Assembly: GCF_043290135.1 (NCBI RefSeq)
Contig: NC_134710.1
Span: 10,741,321-10,805,320 of the forward strand
Source: Rhipicephalus microplus
Taxonomy: Eukaryota; Arthropoda; Arachnida; Ixodida; Ixodidae
Reading direction: 5' to 3'
Length of the DNA stretch: 64,000 bases
Numbering within the stretch: position 1 is the first letter of the stretch; every line of letters begins with the position of its first letter. Positions 44,440 to 56,109 of this stretch are shown here, piece after piece. The notes under the pieces are model-generated. The model had not been told where the DNA came from and did no database searches. It was given only the letters and a program-made list of their open reading frames with translations. The translations under genes and the position numbers were made by a program.

Positions 44440-45290
44440 TCTGACGTTCGGCAATGTGGTCTTGTGCATGAGATCAGAAGTTCAAGCAACATTAGAAATT
44501 AAGCAACGTGGAATAGGTAGGCTTGCCTTAGGAGCTCACGCGAATACACCAAATCAGGGAGTACAAGGTGATATCGGATGGACATCATTTGAGGGCAGGG
44601 AAGCTAGCAGGAAGATAAAAGTTGAGAAGCGATTGAGAGAAATGGGGAAGGAGCGTTGGGCTAGGAAGGTATTCAGCTACTTGTACATGAAGAATGTCGA
44701 TACAAAAATGGCGGAAGCGAACCAGAAAGTTAACTGGTAAATACTTGAAAAACAGCAGGGGGCCAAACCAAAAATAATTATCGCTTAAGAAGAAGGTGAA
44801 GGAAGCCGAGACCGATATGTGGAGAATTGGCATGATTAAGAAGTCCGCACTAGAGATCTATCGAACTTTTAAGCAGAAAATTTCCAAGGAAAGGATCTAT
44901 GATAATACTCGGGGTAGTTTTCTACTGTTTGAGGCCAGGACGGGAGTATTGCGAACCAAGACATATCGGGCCAAACACGAAGGGGTAGACACGGTATGCA
45001 GTGCGTGTGGAGAGGAAAAAGAAACTGCGGAACACTTGATAATGTTTTGGAAAGGGCTTCACCCTATAGTTCAGGATGATGGCGCAGACTTTTTCAAAGA
45101 ACTGGGGTTTAGGGACATTGAGGGCAAAATAGACGTTAAGCGGGTAGAATTAACTAGAAGGAGGTTATCTGATTGGTGGCTAAAGTCAAGGCACGAGTGA
45201 AAATTAAACCCTTCACTGCAAAGTACGAATCCTCAACCTTACTATTTAAGGGAAAAATAAATCTAGTTTTTGTTTCATTAGGTATTAAGG
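44440..45290 (+). pseudogene. Non-LTR retrotransposon C-terminal fragment
   Basis: Two plus-strand frames (44456-44740 and 44796-45200) separated by a stop and frameshift. The first has RLALGAHANTPNQGVQGD and GWTSFEGREA; the second has RAKHEGVDTVCSACGEEKE followed by TAEHLIMFW, a C-X2-C...H-X4-C-like zinc site whose last Cys is not clear. This layout (RT thumb region, then a zinc-knuckle tail) is that of the C terminus of a LINE protein. The clade is not certain; it differs from the RTE and RNase H LINEs here. The 3' UTR runs to about 45290. No RT catalytic region is present, so it is a 5'-truncated copy. Confidence 0.7.
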
Positions 45291-45360
45291 CTTGGTGGCG
45301 CTAGCCACCACCCGATCTAAAGGCTACAGTCATATCCATCCATTCATCCGTTCAGCGACC

Positions 45361-45649
45361 ATGGAAATGATGGGTAGTACACACATTTGCCTAGTCTTCG
45401 TACTTGCGGCTTCGTTTATTGCTGGTTACGGTTTTGTTTTGAAAGAAAGAACGAACCCTTTTGAACTTTGTGACTTGATTCAAAATGGGAAGTTTAAAAG
45501 AATAAGGTTGTGAATCGCAAACGGTGAATATTTGCTAATTTATGTTTTCGTGAAAAACAGCTTCAAGCCACACGAACACACACGGAGCCAGAAGCAGGCC
45601 GGAAGTACGAAAATTAGACAAAAGTGTGTACTACCCATCATTTCCATGC
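45361..45649. repeat. Inverted repeat R3 with about 190-bp loop
   Basis: The left arm at 45361-45409 (GGAAATGATGGGTAGTACAC...) is the reverse complement, with few mismatches, of the right arm at about 45600-45649. Confidence 0.85.
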
Positions 45650-45687
45650 TCGCTGAAGCGCCATGCGTTGCAGCTCCCATAGACACT

Positions 45688-45733
45688 AGCGCCAGAGTTC
45701 CCTCTAGTGTATATTGGGAAACTCTATGCCTGA
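45688..45733. repeat. Inverted repeat R2, right arm
   Basis: CCCTCTAGTGTATATTGGGA block; partner of 44389-44432. Confidence 0.75.
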
Positions 45734-45749
45734 ACACCAAGGCTTGGTC

Positions 45750-45864
45750 CCTGCCCACGGCCAGTTATTTTTTCGTCCACTTTGGTTTCTTCAAATTTAC
45801 ATTACAATTACTTCTAATAACATCTCCTATACCTTCCTTGGTATGGTTGTCTGTTAGAGCTGAT
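45750..45864 (+). mobile_element. SINE A copy a4, head missing
   Basis: Starts at the CTGCCCACGG end of the tRNA-like head, followed by the conserved body (TTTACATTACAATTACTT; CCTTCCTTGGTATGGTTGTC). Confidence 0.82.
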
Positions 45865-46121
45865 TAATTATGTACCTAACAAAAAAAAAACAAGCTCTTC
45901 TTTTCTTCATAGGTAGCGAGGGTGTCGTTCTGGGAGACTTGGTGCGTTCGGGTACGAGGAATTATTTGTCGACTGCCAGTTTGTAATAAGCTCACCGGCT
46001 ACGTAACGCCAAAGCGACAGATAAAAAATGTTCCACACTCACTGTCATGGCTACTGGAGGTGCTGACTGACGCTTCCACGTTTAATTCACATACATACTC
46101 CATGAGATAGACGAAGGCATA

Positions 46122-46300
46122 GCCGCCATGGTAGGTCAGTTGATAGAGCATAGGATGCGCTATTCGCTGGTCAAAGTTTCAGTCTCTGTCCATGGTAAGC
46201 TATCTTTATGTCTACTTTTTCTTTCTTCACATTTACATTACAAGTACTTTTATTGACCTCTCCTATATTTTGATTTGTATGATTGTCTGTTAGAGCTCAT
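46122..46300 (+). mobile_element. SINE A copy a5, full length
   Basis: tRNA-like head GCCGCCATGGTAGGTCAGTTG, B-box-like AAAGTTTCAGTCTC, and body ending TGTCTGTTAGAGCTCATTTA. It abuts a LINE RT fragment at its 3' side. Confidence 0.88.
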
Positions 46301-46309
46301 TTATATTGC

Positions 46310-46960
46310 ACCCTGTAATGGTCAGACGTGTTGTTCCTCAGGGTGGTCTGCTTGGTTCTTCGCTTGCTATTCATCATCTATCCTGATGATTTCATAGAAA
46401 TAGACACTGGTGTTCAATATATTGTACACGCAGGTGCGACAAGCTAACTTTTATCAAGTACGGGTGTGGATCATTTAGTAGAGCTGCCCAATGTCTTGGG
46501 TAAGTTACACTTTCGGTCTCCTTAAATAAACTCAAGCTATAATTTGAGCTAGGAATCATATTGCTTCTGTCAGCGCTACTTTTTCTTCAGGAGCAAATGC
46601 CATAGAAATTACTGAAGCCTTTAAAACGCTTGGAGTCTTTTTTAATGAACTCATACTTTGGGATGCTCACATGGGGCAACTTCAACTTAAGCTTGTTCGT
46701 ATAGTTGGCATTGTAAGAAAATTTAAGCATTTGTGCCGTAAAATAACGCTTACACTGTACCAAGCACTGTTAGAATCGCAATTAAAATATTGCATAATGG
46801 TGTGCTCAAATATTACTAAACTGCGCACAACGCTGAAGAATGCGCTAGAGCGATCGCTGACGTGCCTGGTTGCGCCTGTGCGTTTCGGTTTTCTCGTGCA
46901 AGGATTTTTTATAATAAAACTACAGTTGTAAGTGTTGAGCGACTTTTTTGTCAAGTGCTT
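46310..46960 (+). pseudogene. CR1/Jockey-like RT fragment, heavily decayed
   Basis: RRVVPQGGLLGSS near 46325 resembles the RT VPQGSVLGP block. DFIEID and VQYIVHAG follow, where the catalytic Asp pair of YADD is lost. A better open frame at 46671-46931 is preceded by KTLGVFFNELILWDAHM and continues with LYQALLESQLKYCIMV, the LINE RT thumb region. Several stops and frameshifts. The clade is uncertain. Confidence 0.65.
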
Positions 46961-48473
46961 CGTTCCTTCTACCTTGTGCGCTTATATATTTCCACATTAG
47001 TTTTTTTCTTGTTAGCGACGCTTTCTCGTCTTACTTTTTGGTGAGTTTTGGTCGACAAATCTTAGTGTAGAGAATTTATGACTAGGCCCTTTAAGCTCAT
47101 AAATGCAATTTCGAAGCGTTCTGAGCACGCATCAGCTGCGCGCTGTGCCCCGCACTGATGGCGTGGCAGAAGCTAAATTTTTCTTTCAGTGCTTATGATT
47201 CTACAGCTTTTAGTAGCAGCAGCAGCAGAGGCGAGAATCAGGTGGCATCAGTGGTACAACGTCAGTGATGTCTTTCGTTCTGTCCTTTACTGCGGCCATA
47301 CAACGTGGCCAGCAGCAAAGGTGCGTTGGCCGCTGGTAGCATGGCTAATGCGCCGGTTTCCAGCGAGGACAACGTTAGTTTTGCTGTCTTTGGCGCGAGA
47401 TTTCCTGGAAAACACAATTAATTTATTGTTTGCAGCTAGTTCGTGCCTAAAAACAAAGTGGCTCGACCAGTTTTAGACTCCAAGTTTTCGACCAGGTAAA
47501 CGTATCCAGACAGCAAGAGTTTGTTGAGCATCCTTTTAAAGGGCCTCTAATACACCCTGAATTCAAAGACAAGAGATGAGTGTCTTTCTCATTTCAATAA
47601 ATTTTCTACCAGTGGTACCTCCTCTTCCAGATTTACTTACAAAACACGGGGACAGCGTCAGCAGTAAGCTTCGAAAAAATTAACATTTCACGCTTTTTGG
47701 TTACAAAATCTTTATTGAGGTACCTGAACGTGACCGGACTTGGCGAGCATCTATAATATACCAGCACTTTTTTATGCGTGTTCTCCCGAAGAGTTCATGT
47801 CTTTTTCTTCTTTCTTTCTCTGCTTCTTTCTTCTCTAATTTTGTTGTCGCTTTCCCACCCCACGTGTAATGTAGCCGACTTCCCTGCCATAATTCACCTT
47901 TGTTTTGTTCTCTCTCGAGGCTACACGCAGTTATCTCCCCTTGCGCGGTCGAAATACCACTAACTCAAGAGACATCATTATGTCACGCACGACAATAAGG
48001 CGAGAGAAGAACGGGTGTGTGACTGCATGGTATATCAGAATAGTGCAAATCACAGCCCTGTATCTTGACCAATCAAGAGTTTATTCCCGCAGACGTCACG
48101 TGCGCAGACTACTGGCATCACGAATGGTGCTGACAAGATGGAAAACGCCCTGTGAAAATAACCCTCTAATTTTTCGCACTCACAGAGTATATTTAGAGAC
48201 AGGCCATGTATACCTTTGAGATGGCTGTTAGCAGAGGCACCAGGCAGAAAGGCATCCAGACCATTGCCTTCAGTCGTAGGTGGCGACGACCTGCAAACAG
48301 CGCAACCAGTTCAATCCGTCGCCTCTGATAGGCTGATTATACTTGGCCACCAACTAAGATGTGTTCTTCCAGAGCAATATTAAAGGTGAATTACTATGCA
48401 GGGAATTCAGGTGCAATTAAGTTTAAGCTGCTAATATTATACCTGGTGAGGTATTGCATCTCGCAATCTTGAC
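46961..48473. other. Unassigned intergenic sequence
   Basis: A short GCAGCAGCAGCAGAGG run at about 47214; otherwise no gene or repeat family recognised. Confidence 0.35.
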
Positions 48474-48615
48474 ATGATTATGAGAGACGTCGGCTCCGGA
48501 AATTTCGGCCTCATGAGTTTCGTTAACGTGCATATATAGCTAAGCACACAACACAGTTTTCTTTTCGCACCCTTTGGGTCTGCAGCCGAACACCGCAGCC
48601 ACAAGACCACCCTGA
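48474..48615 (-). mobile_element. SINE B copy b6, degraded
   Basis: GATTATGAGAGACG, GGCTCCGGAAATTTCGG and AACGTGCA blocks in minus orientation, with internal deletions and a CAAGACCACC head remnant. Confidence 0.7.
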
Positions 48616-50204
48616 CTGGAAATGTAAGCTGCTGATTGCTGTGGAAGCTCTTCTCCGATGCAGTGCAATTCAGTGGGTGCAAGCCTCCCTCCTCCGCAAG
48701 GCCCCCGAAGACCAGGTTGGCACCGTTCAGCGGGTCAGAGCTGTCACCGAAAACCTCGGAAGATGTTACTCAAATAGTAGATCCCTGGCTGTCTAGCCCC
48801 AGACACAGAAACAACCGTTGAGAAAATAAAGTTTATTCATTTGCGCCAGCTCAGGTCATGCCGTTGGCATACCTCTCGGTCAGCATGCCTTCGAACGAAA
48901 AAAAAACCTAGCTTATTCCTACTTCTAGGAATGGGTACAGCAGTAAAGTGAAACGTGTTTTCACAGAAGTGATTGTATAGTGGGCATAAATATACAAGAA
49001 CCTGTGTAATGTTTAGTGGTATTTGGCAGCACCGTTTGAAGTGCATGCATGTGTATACTCATGTTCAAGCCCACTAGCGCACGCTTTTGACACTGTGCTA
49101 GCTGAAGAAAGATACCTGGTCATACCATATCGTTCTTTCCTCGCATAAATTGCATCACGAAGCACGTATTAAACACTCCTAAAATATCTCGCGTGAGCTA
49201 GGAAACATACGGGGACATGTCTTTTTATATTTAGGCCTTATAATGTGCTCTGTAGTACATTAGACGTTCGCGTATGCTGCCGTGGCCACGAATAGCAGTT
49301 TTACCACGCCTAAAGGCTAGTTTATGAATACCTATGCATAAGTACAAAAATGGTGTCTACTAGAGAGCTCCCGGCATGGGTCAATGGGTGCACATCATGC
49401 GTTTTGTTTAGGTCGTCGGTTCAGTTTGTGTAAACAGGAATGTTGTCCTTTCTTTTACTTTAATGTACTCGTTTCATAAAGCAAACTGGAATATGGAGAC
49501 AACATCACAAAACATGTGCTTCCTGGCCACTTTTTGTCTCGCCCGTCATGCACAGATGTTTTATTAGTATATCCATGCGCTTCGTCCGAAACTGTTTCAT
49601 ATATCTATTCCAACTCCCTTACTTAACAGCGAAATCAGGGCAAGTCGACTACAATGCTCCTGCCATCGAGAGTGCATGTGTCCTTACAACGGCGCCAGGG
49701 TTTTTTTGGTGGCCTGATGAAATTTGGAGTTCAAGCAATGCGATGCTGGTGTGTGTGGCACTACTTTCGGTCAGGCTTGTAAGTTAGCCAGACAACTCAA
49801 TTTTAATGCTGTTTTAGCACCGCAGCCCATTCAAAATTATTTCGTATGATATTCTAATGAAATTTAATGAAAGACATCCAATTTAGTTAGATCATCCATG
49901 TCAATACTTCTAAACGTAGTTACTTTTGTGGCACTATTCTAACCCAACATTATCACACAGCTGTTCATCTATAGTCATGATTGTTTACGTGTGCGTGTAT
50001 GGCGTGCTTATCTTTTGAATATTTTTTATCATGTTTGTAGCAGTGCAAGAAGCTCCTTTTTATTCATGCATAGTGCGGGGGCTCTAGGAGATTCATCTTC
50101 GATCTTTGCACTTACTATTTCGCAAAATCATTTTGGTTGCCATTTTTTTGTTCCAAGCAAACCAATTGCACAAAGCACATCGGATTGTTTTTTAAACAAA
50201 GTAT
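48616..50204. other. Unassigned; possible transcript-derived remnant at 48650-48840
   Basis: A plus-strand frame of about 43 codons (AIQWVQASLLRKAPEDQ..., stop near 48797) is followed by AATAAAGTTTATTC, like the 3' end of a retroposed transcript. Nothing else recognised to 50204. Confidence 0.4.
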
Positions 50205-51600
50205 GATAGCCATCATCATCATCGTCATAATCATCAGCCTGACTACAACCACTGCAGGGCAAAGGCATCTCTCAGGATTAGCCAGTCAACCCAGTGTAGT
50301 GCTTCCTGCTATTACGTTATACTCGCGAAATTTTTTATCTCATAGGCCCACCTAACTTTCTCTCTCCCCTTCGCGCGTATGCCTTGTATGCGAACCAAGC
50401 CAGGTACCCTTCATGACCAGTTGTTATCCTGCTTTCGTTGACGTGCCCGGCCATAGCCCATCTTTTTTTCTTGATTTTGAACAATATGAAATCACTAACG
50501 CTGATTTCATGGCCTACTCGGCTCTCTTCTTGTCTCTTGAGTTCACACCTAACATTTTCTTTTTCGTCGCTCACTGCGTCGTCCTCAATTTAAGCTTAAC
50601 CCTCTTCTTAAGCCTCCAGGTTTCTGCTCCATAGGTAAGTACCTGCAAGATGCAGCTGTTTTAAACCTTTTCTTGAGAGTTAGTGATATATCACTATTCA
50701 TGATTTGAGAATGCTTGCCGAATATGATCCCGCCTTCCTTATTTTTGTAGTTATTTCACTCTCCCGGTTTGGCTTAGCGGTTACTGCCTGTCTCAAGTAG
50801 ACATGTTCTTTTACAAAATCTAGCGTGTCTCCGCCTATCGCAAAGTGCTGTTTTCTGCCGAGACTGTTGCACGTTACTTTAGTTTTGTGCATATTGATTT
50901 TCAGACCAACTTTTCTGCTTGCCGTGTTCAATTCAGTAATCATGAGCTGTAATTCGTCTCCTGAGTTAATCATCAAGGCAATGTCATCAGCGAGTCGCAG
51001 GTTACCAAGATACTCTCCATTAACTCTTGTCTGTAACTCTTCCCAATCTAGGGCCCTGAAAACGTCATGTAAACACGCGGTGAATAGCATTGAAAAGATT
51101 ACGTCTTCCTGTCTTGCACCTTTCTTTATTGGGATTCTGTCGCTTTTTTAATGGAGAAGTATGGTGCTGTGGATCCACAGTAGGTTTCTTCCAGTGTGTT
51201 TTTAAAGGGTTCTTTAATGTTCTGATTTAGTAGTGCCTGCATTATTGCTGATGTCTCCACTGAGGCAAACGCCTTTTCGTAATCTATGAAGGCTATGCAT
51301 AGCGGTTGGTTGTATTCAGCGCGTTTCTCTATCTTCTGACTGATCGTGTGAATTTCGACTATTGCGGGGTAGCCAGTACAAAATCATGCTTCGTCCTTTG
51401 GTTTATTAAACTCGAACGTCGGCTCATTTATATTACCGATAATTTTTTGTAAATAGCTTGTAGAGATCTGACAGCAACCTGCTCGGCCTGTAATTTTTCA
51501 AGCATTTGACAATTCCTTTCTCATGGATTATTATGATGTTAGAGTTCTTTCACAATTTTGGTATCCTCTCGTCAATAGACGTCCAAGCCAGTTTTTCTAT
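50205..51600 (-). pseudogene. RTE copy b reverse transcriptase
   Basis: Minus strand, right to left: NSNIIIIHEKG and LKNYRP blocks (about 51560-51480), FIDYEKAFASVE (first catalytic Asp region, about 51290), then a frame (51090-50698) with RLADDIALM (Asp pair intact) and KTKVTCN. C-terminal motifs matching copy a are recognisable in decayed form to 50230. Many stops and frameshifts. RTE proteins combine this RT with the endonuclease found at 54479-54890. Confidence 0.82.
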
Positions 51601-53090
51601 TTATTTTTATTTATTTATTCAGATACCTACAGAGCCCAACTGGGCATTATTGTAGGGGGGAAACAAACAGGAAACAATACAGGTAGTACATACAACATGA
51701 AAAGCAACAAACATTATGTAGGAATCAAGATAACATCAACACTCTACACATAAATACCATTATAAAAAGACTAAACATCACGTTACTAAGAGGTTGATAC
51801 AGGTTGTACAATACGAAAAAGCAACAAAACATAATGTTAAAGTAAAAACTTTTAAACATAAATCAACTTTATAGATACATAACCTCATAAGAAAGACAGT
51901 AGAAAACACAACTAGGCAGAAGCTGTAAATGGTGAGATAAAGTTCAAAATATCCCACATATGTCATGTAAAACCTAGTTAAACAAACATTCTGCGAGGGC
52001 TTCATCAAAGGAAGTCGGCAATGACAGTGCAACTTCATTGGGGGACAATTACAGTCATGGACAATCCTTGGAAAAAAAGAATGTTTATATAGGTTGATCC
52101 GACACGTATATTCTCTAAACTTCAGCAAATGGTCTACGCGGGCAGATCTATAGGTAGGATCAAGTATGTAGGTTACTTTCCTTAAGCCTGTTGCACCTAT
52201 AAAAGTTTTGTGGAACAGTTTCAGGCGTATGTACTTCCGCCTGTCCTGCAAAGACGGCCATCCAAGATTGTCCCGTATATCGAAAGAGCTATTTCTGAAA
52301 TCATAGTTTGATGATACAAATCGTGCTGCACGCTTTTGGATGCGCTCTAATTCGTCAACACATGTCTTTGTACCGGGGTCCCAAGCGGAACATCCATATT
52401 CTAATATAGTGCGAACTTAAGAAAAGTAAAGAATTTCTTTTAACTTAGGCGGAGCTTGCTTGAAGTTACGCCTTAGGAAGTTGAGAACCCGACTAGCCTT
52501 CGCTGCTACGTAATCAATATGGTCATTCCAGGAAAATTCATTTTTGTATAAAACCCCTAAATATTTGTAGCTGGGTACAATCGTGAGGCTTTCACCATCA
52601 AGAGAGTATTTCGTATGTAAAGTATGACGTTTTGTAGAAAACTGGACAATGTTACATTTAGAAAAATTTAGCGTCATATTCCACGTATTGCACCATAGTA
52701 GTATCTCGTCGAGGTCACTTTGTAGTTGTACACTGTCATTCAAAGTATTGATTTCACGGTAAAGACAACAGTCATTGGCATACAATCTGAGACGGCTTGA
52801 TACTCCTTCGCCTATATCATTGATAAATATCAAAAAAAGAAGAAGCCCGAGTAAAGATCCCTGAGGAACACCTGACAAGACTGTTTTATGTGATGAGGTC
52901 ATTCCATTAAGAACAACACACTGTTTTCGGTCAGTAAGGTAAGCCTCAATCCAGTGTAAAAGCGCCGTGGGAATACTAAGTACAGACAGTTTTACAAGTA
53001 ATAAATTGTGTGCTACCGAGTCTAAGGCCTTTTGAAAGTCTAAGCAAATACAGTCCACCTGTTTGCCATTATTCCACAATTTCCACAATT
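51600..53090 (-). mobile_element. CR1-like LINE, 5'-truncated, inside RTE copy b
   Basis: The RT frame (53100-52417) contains CICLDFQKALDSV (first Asp), SGVPQGSLLGLLLFLIFINDI and RLYANDCCLY, where YADD has become YAND. KYLGVLYKNEFSWNDH follows. A second frame (52251-51778) is the C-terminal tail (QDRRKYIRLKLFHK). The 3' UTR includes CCCAACTGGGCATTATTG and ends in (TTTA)n at 51600-51625. Same orientation as its host. It is broken by a stop near 52420. Confidence 0.9.
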
Positions 53091-54480
53091 TTCCTGCCAT
53101 CTTTCATTAGGTCCATTTTTACATTATCATCAACAGTAGCTTTGCCTCTTTACATTCCTTCTAGGCCTTTTTTTACTTCCCCTGTCGTTCCTGGTAGGAT
53201 AATTCGCATACTGTTCTGTGCTTTTCATCATGCCACCATCAACCACCAAGCTTCCACCATGCCACCGTCATCCACCTTGCTCACCAAGCCTTCCACCAAA
53301 CACGTTTGCCTCGCCACCATGAGCCGGCATTTTCTACCGTCACCACTATTGGCTCGCCACCACCACCACCATCTGCCACCATTTTTTCCACTCTTGCCAT
53401 CAACAGATAACATTTTCTACCATCACCATCATTGGCTCGCCACCACCACCACCATCTGCCATCATTTTTTCCACTTTCACCGTCATCAGCCATTATGCCC
53501 ACTACAGTTTCCACCATATCCACTAATATTTCCACCATATCCACTATTCTTTCCACCATATCCACCAACAATTCAAGCATCCACCAACCCAGGATATTCA
53601 ATAGGGATGTCGAATTCCTATGGGTTGAAATTCCTTCTCATGATATCATCCTGGTTGTTTTACTTCTGCACAGCTGTCTGTAGAACTCCTCGGTGACCTC
53701 AACTATCCTGTCTATATTGTTTATGACATTGCTTCCTTGTCTTTTAATGCATACATCGAATTTTTGCCAATGCACAAGTTTCCTTTTGCCATTGCTGCTT
53801 TTAGGCTTCTGGCAATTTTTACAGCCTCCTTATTTTTCTTCCTCTTATACCTTCTGATCTCCGCTAGCGTACGCCTGTTCATTAACTTCCGGAGCTCCAC
53901 TAGCTCAGTCTCGTCGTTTGCATTTGAGGCTTTCATGATTTGTCATCTCTTAATAAGATTTTTCGTCTGCTGACATAGTTCAGCAGTGTCCTGCCTATTG
54001 GCTGTACTACAAACTTGCATTGCACGCTCTTTTATGATACTAGTAAGATTATCATTCTTTGTCTCAACGAGAACGCCCGTTGTCTTGTTTAGAGCCGCGA
54101 AGCTATTCTGAAGCGAAGTCTGAATTTCTGTACTTTCTCTCTTACCACTAGCTCATTAATTGACTTCTTGCGTATCAGTTTATGCCTTCGCTTTTTAAAA
54201 TCTACGTCAGTACGAGCTCTCACCTTTCTATGGTCACTGCATCGGATCTTGCCAACTACTTCTACATTATGTACAATGCTCGGGTGTGCACATAGAAATG
54301 AGTCTGTTTTAGTTTTTGTTTCACCATAAGGACTTCACCACGTCCACTTACGGCTGCCAGTTTTCTGCAGAAGATATTGAAGATTTCTGCGAACTCTGCT
54401 AATAACTCCCCTCTGATATTTCTTGAGCCTATGCCATAATCCACCACTGCATGGTCTACAGCCTCTTTCTTGCCTACTTT
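53091..54480 (-). pseudogene. RTE copy b linker between endonuclease and RT
   Basis: Resumes RTE at 53091 with GEVKKGLEGM and RGKATVDDNVKMDLMKDG. Further right it has VINNIDRIVEVTEEFYRQL-like sequence (about 53700), and a frame with ELRKLMNRRTLAEIRRYKRK at 53936-53721, the RTE linker rich in basic residues. A CCACCA-rich minisatellite interrupts it at 53222-53590. Decayed and frameshifted up to the endonuclease. Confidence 0.75.
53222..53590. repeat. CCACCA-rich minisatellite with 83-bp higher-order unit
   Basis: Degenerate CCACCATC-type repeats. A unit containing TTTCTACCGTCACCA and GGCTCGCCACCACCACCACC recurs 83 bp later (53331 and 53414). Frames on both strands (His/Pro-rich or Val/Trp/Gly-rich) are low-complexity artefacts. 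Confidence 0.88.
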
Positions 54481-54893
54481 AGCAATAAAGTCGGCCATCA
54501 GTATAGTGTACTGTGTCTTTATTAATTGCCGACTCTACGTCTTCGTTCAGTTCAACCAAATGATCAGCATGCCTCGATGTAGGCATGTAGGCCTGTACCA
54601 CCTTCATCTTGTATTTTTTATTACTTACCATCCTCTCACTCATACTATAGTAATCCTCTATTTCCCAGCGACGTTGTTTCGTATAACAAACCCCACTCTT
54701 ACTTTTTTGTCTCAAGTAATCCACGCTAAAGACGTGTCCGTTTTTCAGCACTCTATAAGCCTTACATGTCTTCCTAACTTCGCTGAGTCCTACTACATCC
54801 CATTTCACACTCTCATATTCCTCGAATAGCACAGCTGGATGACCCTCACTAGGAAGCGTTCTCGCGTTGAACGTAGCCAAGTCCAGATTGCAG
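54479..54893 (-). pseudogene. RTE copy b apurinic-type endonuclease domain
   Basis: A 133-codon frame beginning LATFNARTLPSEG with WDVVGLSEVRKT, the N-terminal Asn and Glu sites of APE-like LINE endonucleases, and KVVQAYMPTSRHAD. It nicks target DNA to prime reverse transcription in the intact family. A stop near 54479 separates it from the C-terminal half of the domain, which is recognisable only weakly to about 54260. Confidence 0.85.
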
Positions 54894-54899
54894 TTGTAT

Positions 54900-54934
<35 letters not shown>

Positions 54935-55575
54935 TTAAAACCCTCAGGTCCAGAGGTAATAAAGAGATGAGTGGTTACAATTAACGATGTACAAAAAAAA
55001 GCAGATAAAATAATTTTAGTACACAGGCTTCCAATTATGTTGTTTTAGCTGGTCGTAACAAGGAATATTATAGTGTACATAGACTAATAATAATTATTGA
55101 TTTAAGAAATGTGCTAAGGATACAGGCATGTACGTAATAAAAGTGTAGTCATAGACAATGGAATAGATATGTGTAGAACAAGCAATAAAATAGAGAAAAA
55201 CAAAGGAAGGAGAACCCGGCTATAAACTGCTAAATAAAGCTCCTCTAAAGAGCTATCATGAATTGACACGACGTCACCAGCAAGGCGGTTCCAATCGATG
55301 GATGCTCGAGGAATGAATGATTGAAAGAATATTTTTGTGAGGCATGTTCGAAGGCCAACCTTGTGATGGTGTTCTATTCTAGATTATATGTATTGTGGCT
55401 GCCAAATTAGTTCGTTTTTCAGAGTTGAACGAAGATATATTTTATGAAAAAGAGCAAGATATGCAATTTCGCAATGATGAGCAAGCGATGTTAGCGCAAA
55501 ATACGATTTAATGGCAGACACACATGCAGTATGGTGGTAGTTAGACAAGATGAAGCGAGCAGAGTTATTTTGAAA
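54894..55575 (-). mobile_element. CR1-like LINE 3' end, second insertion in RTE copy b
   Basis: (TTTA)n at 54896-54937 is the 3' tail. On the minus strand a coding tail has FILSNYHHTACVSAIKSY and EIAYLALFHKIYLRS, the C terminus of a CR1-like ORF2. Its frame fuses by chance with RTE leader sequence at 55575-55647. A possible ATTGCAG / ATTGCGG duplication lies at its ends. Confidence 0.82.
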
Positions 55576-55900
55576 TTGCGGCATTGCGGCCTGTCCTAAC
55601 CCAGTAATTCTTAACACCCTTCGCTGCGTCGCATGTCTGACCGCCATCTTGGACAGTTGCTTCGCAGCTCCTGAGGACTGAGGGTCAAGGCTTGATTGCT
55701 GTAGTCATGAGAGGCTGTGACCAGGCACTGCACCGGGATCTCCAATCCTGCTCTGGCGAGAGAGTGCATTACTGGCAGGTGGTCGCCCGTGAGGCCGCAC
55801 CACAGACCTCTTTATTTCTTTTCTCCCGCCGCAGCTCTGTGAAGCGGCGGCGACATTGTCTCGACCCAGAAGGAAGCAGCATGAAAGAGCAGATCTGACC
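55576..55900 (-). other. RTE copy b 5' leader
   Basis: On the minus strand it runs into LRITGLGQAAMP just before the CR1-like insertion. The stretch 55600-55680 matches the 5' part of RTE copy c (CATATCTGACCGCC / CATGTCTGACCGCC). The exact 5' end is not determined. Confidence 0.65.
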
Positions 55901-56109
55901 GACGTATATTATTTGTGTAGGAAACACGTCTATCGCATTTTCGGGAGAAGGGTCTCGGACGCACGTGTGACGTGAGCAGCGCGACCCATCATGTAGTGCC
56001 GCATCATGACAACTCCCTGAATTTTGGCGGACCGATGGCTCCCGTTGAGAAGCGCGCATTTGCAGTAACATTAAAATAAAGAAGGCATTGGTTTGCCAGT
56101 ACAACTCAA

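Larger units (their letters stand above)
50205..55900 (-). mobile_element. RTE-type LINE copy b, long, interrupted by two CR1-like LINEs
   Basis: The 3' end at left has (ATC)n and the same coding tail as copy a. RT, linker and endonuclease follow rightward, and a 5' leader reaches at least 55700, where it matches the start of copy c (58670-58770). Removing the LINE pieces at 51600-53090 and 54894-55575 makes the RTE order continuous. Confidence 0.85.

Noticed and set aside
53010..53696. A 228-codon plus-strand frame with His/Pro runs
   Set aside because: It reads antisense through RTE and the CCACCA minisatellite; low complexity.
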